DNA of 45,427 nt from Vicingus serpentipes (GTDB taxonomy: Bacteria; Bacteroidota; Bacteroidia; Flavobacteriales_E; Vicingaceae), in assembly GCA_024103385.1 (NCBI GenBank), contig JAGFIT010000023.1:1-45427 (forward strand), written 5' to 3'. Made by a program: the position numbers and the translations under genes. Position 1 is the stretch's first letter, and every line of letters begins with the position of its first letter. The notes below the pieces were generated by a model that was not told the DNA's origin, made no database searches, and saw only the letters and a program-made list of their open reading frames with translations. Positions 18,344 through 26,538 of the stretch are shown here, piece after piece.

Positions 18344-18344
18344 T

Positions 18345-18707
18345 ATGGAAAAGTTGATTAAAATAGCTGGACAACAATTTTATTACTCAACTATAAAAGA
18401 TGTTGTTAAACAAGGAACTCAAGTTAAAAGATGTGCTATTATTCTTGATGAAGCAGATTTAAATACATTACTAGAAAACCTTTCTATTTTAAAATCTGGA
18501 GTTAATCAGTTAATCATCATAGGTAAAAGTTTAAATGCTCTTCATCAAAAATTAAAAGATGAAAAGGTGTTGTTGTTGTCTGCTAATAGTTTTGATGAAG
18601 CAATTCGTTTTGCAATTCTAAGTGTAGAATTAAATGATAACATTATTTGTACTTCAAAAGGAAGCAAGAATAAAGTGGAAGAGATAATGGAGGAGCTTGT
18701 AGTTTAA
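18345..18707 (+). CDS. Small protein of unknown function, resembles MurD C-terminal domain
   Basis: A 120-residue protein with no recognised family name, sitting between murD and ftsW where known dcw clusters have no gene. It starts 1 base after murD and ends 7 bases before ftsW, so it is embedded in the operon. No signal peptide or membrane segment is visible. Residues about 50-120 follow the pattern of the MurD C-terminal domain: 'VNQLIIIGKSLNALHQKLKD' lines up with 'VKAIVCLGKDNSKIHEAFKD', then 'ANSFDEAIRFA' with 'ESAQEAVNTAY' and 'NDNIICTSKGS' with 'KGDTVLLSPAC'. The P-loop and central domain are absent, so it cannot be a ligase. A cut-down duplicate that binds or regulates a Mur enzyme is one inference; chance similarity of an alpha/beta fold is the alternative. 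Confidence 0.8.
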   Translation: MEKLIKIAGQQFYYSTIKDVVKQGTQVKRCAIILDEADLNTLLENLSILKSGVNQLIIIGKSLNALHQKLKDEKVLLLSANSFDEAIRFAILSVELNDNIICTSKGSKNKVEEIMEELVV

Positions 18708-18714
18708 TTATTAA

Positions 18715-19872
18715 ATGAATTTTTTAGATAAATATTTAAAAGGGGATAAGGTCATTTGGTCTGTCGTATTTTTATTGTCAATACTTTCGTTATTAGCAGT
18801 ATATAGTTCAATTGTAACATTGGCATATAAATACCACGGAGGAGATACTCTGTACTATTTATTTAAGCATGGGATGATGCTACTCATTGGTTTTGGATTT
18901 ATGTTGTTGGTTCACCGACTCAATTTTAAATATTACTCTCGAATATCTCAAATAGCATTATACGTTTCCGCCCCTTTACTAATATTAACATTGTCTTTTG
19001 GAGCTAATATTAATGATGCCAGTAGGTGGTTAGTGATTCCTGTAATTAACCAAACGTTTCAAACATCCGATTTGGCCAAATTGGCGTTAATCATATACTT
19101 GGCTAGAGAGTTATCTAAAAAGCAAGATCAGATAAAAGATTTTAAAACAGCGTTTGTTCCCATTATGATTCCTGTATTGCTAATTTGTGGATTGATTTTA
19201 CCTGCCAATTTTTCTACTGCAGCTATGTTATTTACCACTAGTTTGATTATCATGTTTATAGGAAGAATAAACTTGAAATATATTTTCTCGCTGATAGGAA
19301 TAGGTTTAGGAGCTTTAATGTTGATGTTATTAATTGCAAAAGCGAAACCTGAACTGCTACCTAGAATGGATACATGGGTAAAACGAATAGAATCTTTTTC
19401 AAGTGGAGAAAGAGAAGGTAATTATCAGGCAGACCAAGCAAAAATAGCAATAGCTACTGGTGGAATTTTTGGGAAAGGACCTGGAGGAAGTACACAGCGT
19501 AATTTTTTACCTCACCCGTATTCCGATTTTATTTATGCCATCATAATCGAAGAATATGGACTGATAGGAGGAGTTGCAGTGCTTATTTTGTACCTCATTT
19601 TATTTTTTAGAGGAATACGTACTGCTCAAAAATCAGAAAAAACCTTTGGCGCATTAATGGCTATAGGCTTGTCGTTTAGCTTAGTTTTTCAAGCCATGAT
19701 TAATATGGCAGTTGCAGTTAATTTATTTCCAGTAACTGGTCAGCCATTACCGTTGGTGAGTATGGGAGGTACATCTATTTGGTTTACTTGTTTGGCAATC
19801 GGTATTATTTTAAGTGTGAGTGCAAAAACAGAAGAGCACGAAAAAGCAAGAAAGGTAAATGTCGCAGTATAA
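18715..19872 (+). CDS. ftsW: Septal peptidoglycan glycosyltransferase FtsW
   Basis: A 385-residue SEDS-family membrane protein, the septal lipid II polymerase partner of FtsI. About ten hydrophobic segments are visible. SEDS marks include NDASRWLVIPVINQTFQTSD near residue 98, where RWL and the following segment are conserved, LARELSKKQ near 127, the large extracytoplasmic loop with GPGGSTQRNFLPHPYSDFIY near 255-275, and GQPLPLVSMGGTS near 342. Position between murD and murG distinguishes it from RodA. It overlaps murG by 14 bases. Confidence 0.95.
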   Translation: MNFLDKYLKGDKVIWSVVFLLSILSLLAVYSSIVTLAYKYHGGDTLYYLFKHGMMLLIGFGFMLLVHRLNFKYYSRISQIALYVSAPLLILTLSFGANINDASRWLVIPVINQTFQTSDLAKLALIIYLARELSKKQDQIKDFKTAFVPIMIPVLLICGLILPANFSTAAMLFTTSLIIMFIGRINLKYIFSLIGIGLGALMLMLLIAKAKPELLPRMDTWVKRIESFSSGEREGNYQADQAKIAIATGGIFGKGPGGSTQRNFLPHPYSDFIYAIIIEEYGLIGGVAVLILYLILFFRGIRTAQKSEKTFGALMAIGLSFSLVFQAMINMAVAVNLFPVTGQPLPLVSMGGTSIWFTCLAIGIILSVSAKTEEHEKARKVNVAV

Positions 19873-20962
19873 AGTTATAGTAAGTGGTGGTGGTACCGGA
19901 GGACATATTTTTCCGGCAATAGCTATTGCTAATGCAATAAAAGCAAAATACCCTAGTACAGAAATTTTGTTTGTTGGAGCCGAAGGGAAAATGGAAATGG
20001 AAAAAGTACCAGCAGCAGGATATAAAATTATTGGTTTACCAATAATGGGATTACAAAGAAGGTTGACTCTTCAAAATTTAAAATTTCCTTTTAAGTTACT
20101 GTCGAGTATGCTAAAAGCAAAAAAGATTATTAATGATTTTCAGCCTGATGTGGTAGTTGGTGTAGGTGGTTATGCGAGCGGACCGCTATTAAAAGCGGCT
20201 ACAAAAAAAGGAATACCTGCATTGATCCAAGAACAAAATTCTTATCCAGGAATTACGAACAAGTTGTTGGCAGCTAAAGTTCAAAAAATTTGTGTAGCGT
20301 ATGATGGGTTAGAACGATTCTTTCCTAAAGAAAAAATATTGTTAACAGGCAATCCTGTTCGTCAAGACATTAAAAATTTAAAAGTTAAGAGAGATAGAGG
20401 GTTAGAACACTTTGGGTTATCAAGTGATAAAAAAACGGTGTTGGTAATAGGGGGTAGTTTAGGAGCTAGAACAATTAACGAGAGTATAGAGGGGGGCTTA
20501 GAAGAGTTAGCAAAAAATAATATTCAATTGGTATGGCAAACAGGAAAGTTTTATGCAGATAGAGCTGAGCAAGCAGTTGAAAAATATAAAGAACAAGGAA
20601 TTAAAACAATGGCTTTTATTTCAAAAATGGATTATGCTTATTCGGTTGCTGATGTTGTAATTTCTAGAGCTGGAGCAAGTTCTATTTCAGAATTATGCTT
20701 GGCTGAAAAGGCGGCCATTTTTGTTCCTTCACCTAATGTTTCTGAAGATCATCAAACTAAAAATGCAATGGCATTGGTTAATCATAATGCAGCATTATTA
20801 GTTAAAGATGCAACGTCAAAAGAGGAGTTAATTCCTGTTTTAATGAATTTGTTACAAGATGATTCTAAGATGGAGAGTTTAAAAATGAACATTGTTAAAA
20901 TGGCGTTTAATGATTCAGCAGACATTATTGCTGATGAGGTAATGAAATTGATAAAAAAATAA
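19859..20962 (+). CDS. murG: Lipid II synthase MurG (GlcNAc transferase)
   Basis: Peripheral inner-membrane GT28 enzyme that adds GlcNAc to lipid I, giving lipid II. The N-terminal glycine-rich loop VSGGGTGGHIFPAIAIA is at residues 8-24, the second G-loop VVGVGGYASGPLL near 99, EQNSYPGITNKLLA near 126, and the C-terminal donor-binding GGSLGARTINE near 200 and SRAGASSISELCLAEKAAI near 268. 367 residues is normal. Its start overlaps the ftsW end by 14 bases. Confidence 0.97.
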   Translation: MSQYKVIVSGGGTGGHIFPAIAIANAIKAKYPSTEILFVGAEGKMEMEKVPAAGYKIIGLPIMGLQRRLTLQNLKFPFKLLSSMLKAKKIINDFQPDVVVGVGGYASGPLLKAATKKGIPALIQEQNSYPGITNKLLAAKVQKICVAYDGLERFFPKEKILLTGNPVRQDIKNLKVKRDRGLEHFGLSSDKKTVLVIGGSLGARTINESIEGGLEELAKNNIQLVWQTGKFYADRAEQAVEKYKEQGIKTMAFISKMDYAYSVADVVISRAGASSISELCLAEKAAIFVPSPNVSEDHQTKNAMALVNHNAALLVKDATSKEELIPVLMNLLQDDSKMESLKMNIVKMAFNDSADIIADEVMKLIKK

Positions 20963-21003
20963 AATCAGAGATTTTTTTGAGCTTTGAATGCTGGAAAACA
21001 GAC

Positions 21004-22413
21004 ATGAATATTAAAGAGATAAATACAGTTTATTTTTTAGGAGTTGGAGGGATAGGTATGAGTGCCTTAGCCCGTTATTTTTTAACACAAGGTTGTCAGG
21101 TTTATGGTTATGACAAAACTAAAACAGCATTAACAATACAATTAGAAAAAGAAGGTATTCAAATTCATTATCAGGAAGATGTAGCATTTATAAAAGAACT
21201 ATTCCCCTCCGAGGAGGGGTTAGGGGTGGGTCAAAACCTAATATGTTACACTCCTGCAATTCCAAACAATAATAAAGAATTAAGCTATTTTCGAGATAAT
21301 AATTTTGAAATTCTTAAACGCTCACAAGTATTAGGTTTAATCAGTCAAAATTATTTTACCATAGCCATTGCTGGTACACACGGAAAAACAACGACTTCAT
21401 CTATGGTGGCACATGTGTTGAATACTTGCGGGGTAGATTGTATTGCCTTTTTAGGAGGGATTAGCTTGAATTTTAACTCTAATTTATTATTGAATAATAA
21501 TGCTAAGGTATTGGTGGTGGAAGCGGATGAGTTTGACCGTTCCTTTTTAACCTTATCGCCAGATATCGCTTTAATAACTTCGTTAGATGCAGACCATTTG
21601 GATGTATATGAAGCAAAAAATGAAATGATTAAATCGTATCAAGATTTTGTAAACAGGATTAAAAAAGGAGGAGTTTTAATTACTAAACCTGGTTATATAA
21701 AAACACTCAAAGTAAATGAAGGTATTCACTATAAAACTTATGGGTTACAGAAAGAAACGGATTTTACAGCAAAAAAAATAAGAGTAAAAGGAGGGAGTTA
21801 TTTTGTAGATGTAGCTTATGAAGAAAAAGATATTACTGAAATTGAGCTGGGTCTTCCAGGTATTCATAATGTAGAAAATGCAGTGGGAGCTTTTGCCATT
21901 GCAAATTGTTTAGCTGTTGACGGAGAAAAGATAAAACAAGCCTTATCTTCATTTCAAGGAGTACATAGAAGGTTTGAATATCAGCTTAAAACCCCATCTC
22001 TAATTTATATTGATGATTATGCGCATCATCCAACAGAATTGGAATTTTGCATTAAATCGGTGAGAGAGCTGTATCCCAATAAAAAAATTACAGGAATTTT
22101 TCAACCGCATTTATATAGTAGAACGCGTGATTTTGTGGAAGAATTTGCAGCAAATCTTTCGTTGTTGGATGAATTGATTTTATTAGATATCTATCCCGCA
22201 AGAGAAGAACCGATTAAAGGAATTACATCTGCTGTGATTTTTGATAAAGTGACTTCAATTGAAAAAATAGCGCTTCAGAAAGATGAGTTGCTGAATTATA
22301 TTGCAAATCATGATTATGAGGTTTTGTTGACGCTTGGGGCAGGAGATATTGATGTTTTTGTTCAGCCGATTAAAGAATTATTAATAAAGAAGTTAGCAAA
22401 AGTTGATCTATAA
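21004..22413 (+). CDS. murC: UDP-MurNAc:L-alanine ligase MurC, carrying an in-frame repeat insertion
   Basis: Cytoplasmic ATP-dependent ligase that adds L-alanine to UDP-MurNAc. FLGVGGIGMSALARYF opens the Rossmann domain at about residue 11, the P-loop AGTHGKTTTSSMVAHVL is near 122, LDADHLDVYEAKNEM near 200, HRRFEYQLKT near 321 and YIDDYAHHPTELEF near 337. I start at the ATG 21004 (469 residues); the open frame extends to a TTG at 20977, giving an unlikely N-terminus. Residues about 67-78 (FPSEEGLGVGQN) are encoded by a GC-rich palindromic repeat, CCCCTCCGAGGAGGGG followed by TTAGGGGTGGG, in a loop before the YTPAIP strand. The reading frame is intact and all catalytic motifs remain. Confidence 0.96.
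   Translation: MNIKEINTVYFLGVGGIGMSALARYFLTQGCQVYGYDKTKTALTIQLEKEGIQIHYQEDVAFIKELFPSEEGLGVGQNLICYTPAIPNNNKELSYFRDNNFEILKRSQVLGLISQNYFTIAIAGTHGKTTTSSMVAHVLNTCGVDCIAFLGGISLNFNSNLLLNNNAKVLVVEADEFDRSFLTLSPDIALITSLDADHLDVYEAKNEMIKSYQDFVNRIKKGGVLITKPGYIKTLKVNEGIHYKTYGLQKETDFTAKKIRVKGGSYFVDVAYEEKDITEIELGLPGIHNVENAVGAFAIANCLAVDGEKIKQALSSFQGVHRRFEYQLKTPSLIYIDDYAHHPTELEFCIKSVRELYPNKKITGIFQPHLYSRTRDFVEEFAANLSLLDELILLDIYPAREEPIKGITSAVIFDKVTSIEKIALQKDELLNYIANHDYEVLLTLGAGDIDVFVQPIKELLIKKLAKVDL
21204..21230 (+). repeat. Palindromic GC-rich repeat inserted in murC
   Basis: CCCCTCC-GA-GGAGGGG forms a 7-bp stem with a 2-base loop and is followed by TTAGGGGTGGG. The run stands out sharply from the AT-rich surroundings. 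The same words (CCCCTCC...GGAGGGGTTAGGGGTGGG) are, from memory, a widespread intergenic repeat in Bacteroidota; only one copy is in this window. It is read in frame as PSEEGLGVG. Confidence 0.7.
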
Positions 22414-23194
22414 AATACTTAACATATCAGCATGGGTAATTGTAGTGATTGCTACAGTTTTTGTTTTGGGTTTTGTCAACAGGCAACAAGATAACCTACT
22501 AATGCAAAAACCTATTATCAATATAGATTATGAAACAGAAAATCGTTTTATAGATGAACAGGAGGTATTGGATCAAATTATTAGTAAAAAAGATACCCTT
22601 CCTTTGCGAATGAGCGCGATCAATGTAACCGAATTGGAGAAAAAAATTAATAATAACTCTTCCATTAAATCTGCTGAGGTATATAAAACAATTAATGGAA
22701 ATTTAATAGTTGATGTTAAACAACGAAGACCAATTGTACGTATTTTTTCGGGAACTAGTACCTATTATATTGATGAGTTTGGAAGTTTAATGCCTGTTTC
22801 AGAGAAATATACTTCTAGGTTGCTAGTGGTAAATGGGTTTTTAAATGAACCACATGAAAAGCGTTATAAGTTTAATTATGCTAATCTTGATGATACATTA
22901 AAATCAAAAACATTATTGGATGATATTTATGAGTTTTCAAAATTTATTGATGCATCTCCATTTTGGAAAGCACAAATTGAACAAGTGTATGTTAATAAAG
23001 ATTTGGAGTTTGAACTCATACCAAAGGTAGGAAATCATAAAATTGTATTCGGAGGGGTGGAGAATTTAAAAGGGAAGTTTGAGAAACTAATGATTTTTTA
23101 TAAGAAGGGTTTAAACAAAGTCGGTTGGAACGAATATTCCACTATTAACTTAAAATATAAAAATCAGGTGGTTTGTACAAAAATGTATAATTAA
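22403..23194 (+). CDS. ftsQ: Cell division protein FtsQ/DivIB
   Basis: A 263-residue bitopic membrane protein in the normal ftsQ place between murC and ftsA. A single membrane segment (ILNISAWVIVVIATVFVLGF, about residues 5-24) is followed by a POTRA-like region with the FIDEQEVLDQI and SSIKSAEVYKTINGNLIVDV segments (about 50-105) and the FtsQ region with YYIDEFGSLMPVS near 120. It links FtsL/FtsB to the divisome from the periplasm. The only possible start that keeps the membrane segment is the TTG at 22403, because an in-frame TAG lies at 22394; this start overlaps the murC end by 11 bases. Confidence 0.9.
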   Translation: MIYKILNISAWVIVVIATVFVLGFVNRQQDNLLMQKPIINIDYETENRFIDEQEVLDQIISKKDTLPLRMSAINVTELEKKINNNSSIKSAEVYKTINGNLIVDVKQRRPIVRIFSGTSTYYIDEFGSLMPVSEKYTSRLLVVNGFLNEPHEKRYKFNYANLDDTLKSKTLLDDIYEFSKFIDASPFWKAQIEQVYVNKDLEFELIPKVGNHKIVFGGVENLKGKFEKLMIFYKKGLNKVGWNEYSTINLKYKNQVVCTKMYN

Positions 23195-24472
23195 ATGGAA
23201 GACAAAACATCAGAAATAGTAGTTGGTTTAGATATTGGTACAACAAAAATTGTGGCAATAGTTGGTCGTAAAACAGAGCACGAAAAATTAGAAATTTTAG
23301 GCATGGGGCGTTCTGATTCTATTGGTGTTTCTAGAGGTGTGGTTTCCAATATTGATAAAACGGTACAATCTATTAAAGCGGCAGTAGAGGATGCAGAAAG
23401 TAAATCGGGTGTTGATATTAAGGTGGTTAATGTGGGTATTGCGGGTCAACACATTAAAAGCTTACAGCATAGAGGAATTAAAGTAAGGCACAACGTAGAT
23501 GATGAAATCAGTCAGAATGATATTAATGCGTTGATTGATGATATGTATAAATTGGTGATGTTACCAGGAGAAGAAATTATACACGTTTTACCGCAAGAAT
23601 ATATTATTGATAACGAGCAGGGGATTAAAGATCCGATAGGAATGGCTGGAGTTCGGTTAGAAGCGAATTTTCATATTATTACGGGACAAATTGCTGCTGC
23701 TAAAAATATTTATAAGTGTGTACATAAGGCGGGATTAGATGTGGCGGATTTGATCTTAGAACCATTAGCATCATCTGAAGCAGTATTAAGTTCTGAAGAG
23801 AAAGAAGCTGGAGTGGCTTTAGTGGATATAGGAGGAGGGACAACAGATATAGCCATTTTTCAAGACGGAATCATTAGACATACAGCAGTAATTCCCTTTG
23901 GAGGTAATTCAATAACAGAAGATATTAAAGAGGGTTGTGGAATAATTAAAAACCAAGCAGAGCAGTTAAAAGTGAAGTTCGGTTCTGCATTGGCGAGTGA
24001 AAGTCAAGAAAATGAAATTGTATCTATTCCGGGGCTAAGAGGAAGATCTCCCAAAGAAATTTCTTTAAAAAATTTAGCGCATATTATTCAGGCTAGAATG
24101 GAAGAGATAATAGAACATATCTATTATGAAATAAAAAACTCTGGTTACGAAAACAAGTTGATTTGTGGAATCGTAGTTACTGGTGGAGGTTCTCAATTAA
24201 AACATATCGCACAATTGTTAGAGTATGTAACAGGTATGGATACTAGAATTGGTTATCCTAACGAACATTTAGCAAGTGGTAATGCAGATGAGTTAACAAG
24301 CCCAATGTACGCAACAGGAGTTGGTTTGGTAATTAAAGGGTTTGATTCACTTAAAAGCATGAACAATGCTAATACAGGAGAAGTAGTGAGTCATTCGAAA
24401 AAAGATAAAGGTGGATTTTTTGATAAAATTATCAAAGTAGGAGAGAAATTTTTTGATGACCAAGAGCAGTAA
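23195..24472 (+). CDS. ftsA: Cell division protein FtsA
   Basis: Actin-like ATPase that tethers FtsZ filaments to the membrane. VVGLDIGTTKIVAIVG near residue 9 is the phosphate 1 loop, the 1C domain is at about 85-165, VALVDIGGGTTDIAIF near 208 is phosphate 2, and GIVVTGGGSQLKHIAQL near 326 is the adenosine motif. The C-terminus ends GGFFDKIIKVGEKFFDDQEQ, where the amphipathic helix should be the membrane anchor. 425 residues is normal. It begins directly after the ftsQ stop with no gap. Confidence 0.96.
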   Translation: MEDKTSEIVVGLDIGTTKIVAIVGRKTEHEKLEILGMGRSDSIGVSRGVVSNIDKTVQSIKAAVEDAESKSGVDIKVVNVGIAGQHIKSLQHRGIKVRHNVDDEISQNDINALIDDMYKLVMLPGEEIIHVLPQEYIIDNEQGIKDPIGMAGVRLEANFHIITGQIAAAKNIYKCVHKAGLDVADLILEPLASSEAVLSSEEKEAGVALVDIGGGTTDIAIFQDGIIRHTAVIPFGGNSITEDIKEGCGIIKNQAEQLKVKFGSALASESQENEIVSIPGLRGRSPKEISLKNLAHIIQARMEEIIEHIYYEIKNSGYENKLICGIVVTGGGSQLKHIAQLLEYVTGMDTRIGYPNEHLASGNADELTSPMYATGVGLVIKGFDSLKSMNNANTGEVVSHSKKDKGGFFDKIIKVGEKFFDDQEQ

Positions 24473-24499
24473 ATAATAAAATTAAAATAAACGTTGAGG

Positions 24500-24538
24500 T
24501 TTATAGTTGAGGAGAGACTAAAAACCTTTAACTATAAA
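24500..24538. repeat. Inverted repeat in the ftsA-ftsZ gap
   Basis: TTTATAGTT (24500-24508) and AACTATAAA (24530-24538) are exact reverse complements with a 21-base loop. The 91-base ftsA-ftsZ gap is the longest between any two genes of the cluster. It might attenuate or process the transcript ahead of ftsZ; no T-run follows, so it is not a typical terminator. Confidence 0.5.
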
Positions 24539-24563
24539 TTATAAACAAATAAAAGCCCATATT

Positions 24564-26348
24564 ATGAAATTTGATTTACCAAAAGATCAGGCGTCCATTA
24601 TAAAAGTAGTTGGTGTTGGTGGTGGTGGAAGTAACGCTGTTAACCACATGTACAACCAAGGAATAACAGGAGTTGATTTTGTTATTTGTAACACTGATGC
24701 GCAAGCTTTAGAGTTAAGTCCTATCCCCAATAAAATTCAATTGGGAACAACACTTACCGAAGGGTTGGGAGCAGGAGCAAATCCTGAAGTAGGTAAAAAT
24801 GCAGCAATAGAAGATATTGAAAACATTAAATCAATCTTAGAGAACAATACTAAAATGGTTTTTATTACTGCTGGAATGGGTGGGGGAACTGGTTCTGGAG
24901 CGGCACCTGTTATTGCGGAAGTAGCAAGAGATTTAGGAATACTTACTGTCGGCATTGTTACAATTCCTTTCTCATTTGAAGGACGAAGAAGAAAAGCGCA
25001 AGCAGATGAAGGGTTGTTAGAATTAAAAAAACATGTAGATACCCTGCTGATTATCAATAACGATAAGTTAAGAATGATGCATGGTAATTTAAAAATGGGA
25101 GAAGCTTTTTCTAAAGCAGATGACATCTTAACCACTGCAGCTAAGGGAATTGCAGAAATAATTACTGTTGCTGGTTACATCAATGTGGATTTTGAAGATG
25201 TGAAAACGGTAATGAAAGACGGTGGAACTGCTATCATGGGTTCAGCACAAGGAGAAGGAGAAAATAGAGCAATGGATGCTGTAGTAAAAGCATTGTCATC
25301 ACCATTGTTAAACGATAATGAAATCAACGGAGCTAATTTCATACTTCTAAACATTACTTCTGGTGATGAAGAAATTACAATGGATGAGATTGATGAAATT
25401 ACAGATTACATTCAAAACGAAGCAGGATATACAGCTGAATTAATATGGGGAAATGGAACGAATCCAGCTTTAGGTAATAAAGTTTCTGTTACCGTAATTG
25501 CAACAGGGTTTGGGGAGAATACTTCATCTAATTTTGAGTTTGGTAAAAAAACAGAAAAGAAAGTGTATGATTTGGACAAGACAGATGTTCCAACAAACAT
25601 TACACAACCAGTAAACAAAAATATTACTTCTTTAACCGAAGAAACTACAACAACTCCTGTAGAAAATGAAGTAGAAGAGCCATTTTTAAAAGTAAAAGAG
25701 GAAATTGTTGAGCAACCTACTTTAGCATTTGATGATCCGAAAGAAGAGGAAGAAGAAAAAGTAGTTTTTAATTTAGAAGATACTTCTGAAGAAATAGAAA
25801 CAAAGAGAGAAGATATAAATTGGAATATGAGTGATGTCGGTGATGATTTTAATTACCACGATGAAGAAGGTGTTTTTACCCCAGAAACAACGGATGATAT
25901 TGATGATACTGAGATTACATTTGAAAGAATGGAAGAAGATAGTACGGAAAAGGAAGAAACAATTGTTTGGAATTTAAACGATGAAGATACTAGTGATGAG
26001 ATAATTGCTGAAGGAGAGGAAGAAGAGTTCACATTTGAAAAAAAGACAGTTGCAGAAGAAAAAACAGAAGACGCACCAGTTTATACCAATAGAATTCCAG
26101 ATGAGGATCAGTTAAAAAAATCCCAAGAACGAATTATGAAAATAAAGGAGTTAGGAATGAAAATGAAAACGCCTTCTGGGATTAATGATTTGGAAAAAGA
26201 ACCGGCATATAAAAGAAGAAAGATTGATTTGGATTCTGTTCCTCATTCTTCCGAAAATCCAATTTCTAGGTTTACGCTTTCTGAAGATGAAGAAGGAAAA
26301 CCAAAATTGAATGATGATAACTCTTTTTTGCATGATAATGTAGATTAA
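24564..26348 (+). CDS. ftsZ: Cell division GTPase FtsZ with long acidic linker
   Basis: Tubulin-like GTPase that polymerises into the Z ring. The GTPase domain covers about residues 1-315: VVGVGGGGSNAVNHM near 12, the tubulin signature GGGTGSGAAPVIAEVA at about 109-124, and the T7 region further on, followed by an IWGNGTNPAL..VSVTVIATGF beta domain end. Residues about 325-560 are a low-complexity linker very rich in Glu, Asp and Thr, much longer than the about 50 residues in E. coli. The C-terminus has ISRFTLSEDEEGKP and NSFLHDNVD, presumably the segments that bind FtsA. 594 residues in total. A strong terminator follows 22 bases after the stop. Confidence 0.97.
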   Translation: MKFDLPKDQASIIKVVGVGGGGSNAVNHMYNQGITGVDFVICNTDAQALELSPIPNKIQLGTTLTEGLGAGANPEVGKNAAIEDIENIKSILENNTKMVFITAGMGGGTGSGAAPVIAEVARDLGILTVGIVTIPFSFEGRRRKAQADEGLLELKKHVDTLLIINNDKLRMMHGNLKMGEAFSKADDILTTAAKGIAEIITVAGYINVDFEDVKTVMKDGGTAIMGSAQGEGENRAMDAVVKALSSPLLNDNEINGANFILLNITSGDEEITMDEIDEITDYIQNEAGYTAELIWGNGTNPALGNKVSVTVIATGFGENTSSNFEFGKKTEKKVYDLDKTDVPTNITQPVNKNITSLTEETTTTPVENEVEEPFLKVKEEIVEQPTLAFDDPKEEEEEKVVFNLEDTSEEIETKREDINWNMSDVGDDFNYHDEEGVFTPETTDDIDDTEITFERMEEDSTEKEETIVWNLNDEDTSDEIIAEGEEEEFTFEKKTVAEEKTEDAPVYTNRIPDEDQLKKSQERIMKIKELGMKMKTPSGINDLEKEPAYKRRKIDLDSVPHSSENPISRFTLSEDEEGKPKLNDDNSFLHDNVD

Positions 26349-26369
26349 GTAAGTTTATTTGGTATTATT

Positions 26370-26410
26370 AAGTCGCTTCTGATTACTTTTGGAAGCGACT
26401 TTTTTATTTC
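26370..26410 (+). terminator. Rho-independent terminator of the dcw cluster
   Basis: AAGTCGCTTC (26370-26379) and GAAGCGACTT (26392-26401) form a perfect 10-bp stem with a 12-base loop, followed by a T-rich tail. It lies 22 bases past the ftsZ stop and marks the end of the operon. Confidence 0.88.
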
Positions 26411-26444
26411 TCCTTTGAGAGATGAGGGGCGTGTTTCGATAAAA

Positions 26445-26470
26445 TGTCATTCTGAGCTTGTCGAAGAATC
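26445..26470 (+). repeat. Dispersed repeat with GAGCTTGTCGAAG core (copy 1)
   Basis: TGTCATTCTGAGCTTGTCGA followed by AGAATC. The 13-base core GAGCTTGTCGAAG occurs again in reverse orientation at 44384-44396, and a degenerate version is at 27161-27186. It separates the ftsZ terminator from yqeY. Confidence 0.6.
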
Positions 26471-26538
26471 TTTTAATATTGAGCGAGATTACAAAAAAAG
26501 AATTAGCAACTGATTACTATAAACTAACAACTAAAACT

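Noticed and set aside
20977..21003. Longer murC product starting at TTG 20977
   Set aside because: The ATG at 21004 sits right before the conserved Rossmann start; the extra nine residues are not family-like.
26458..26538. Longer yqeY product starting at a TTG
   Set aside because: The extra 27 codons come partly from the dispersed GAGCTTGTCGAAG repeat; the ATG at 26539 gives the family N-terminus.
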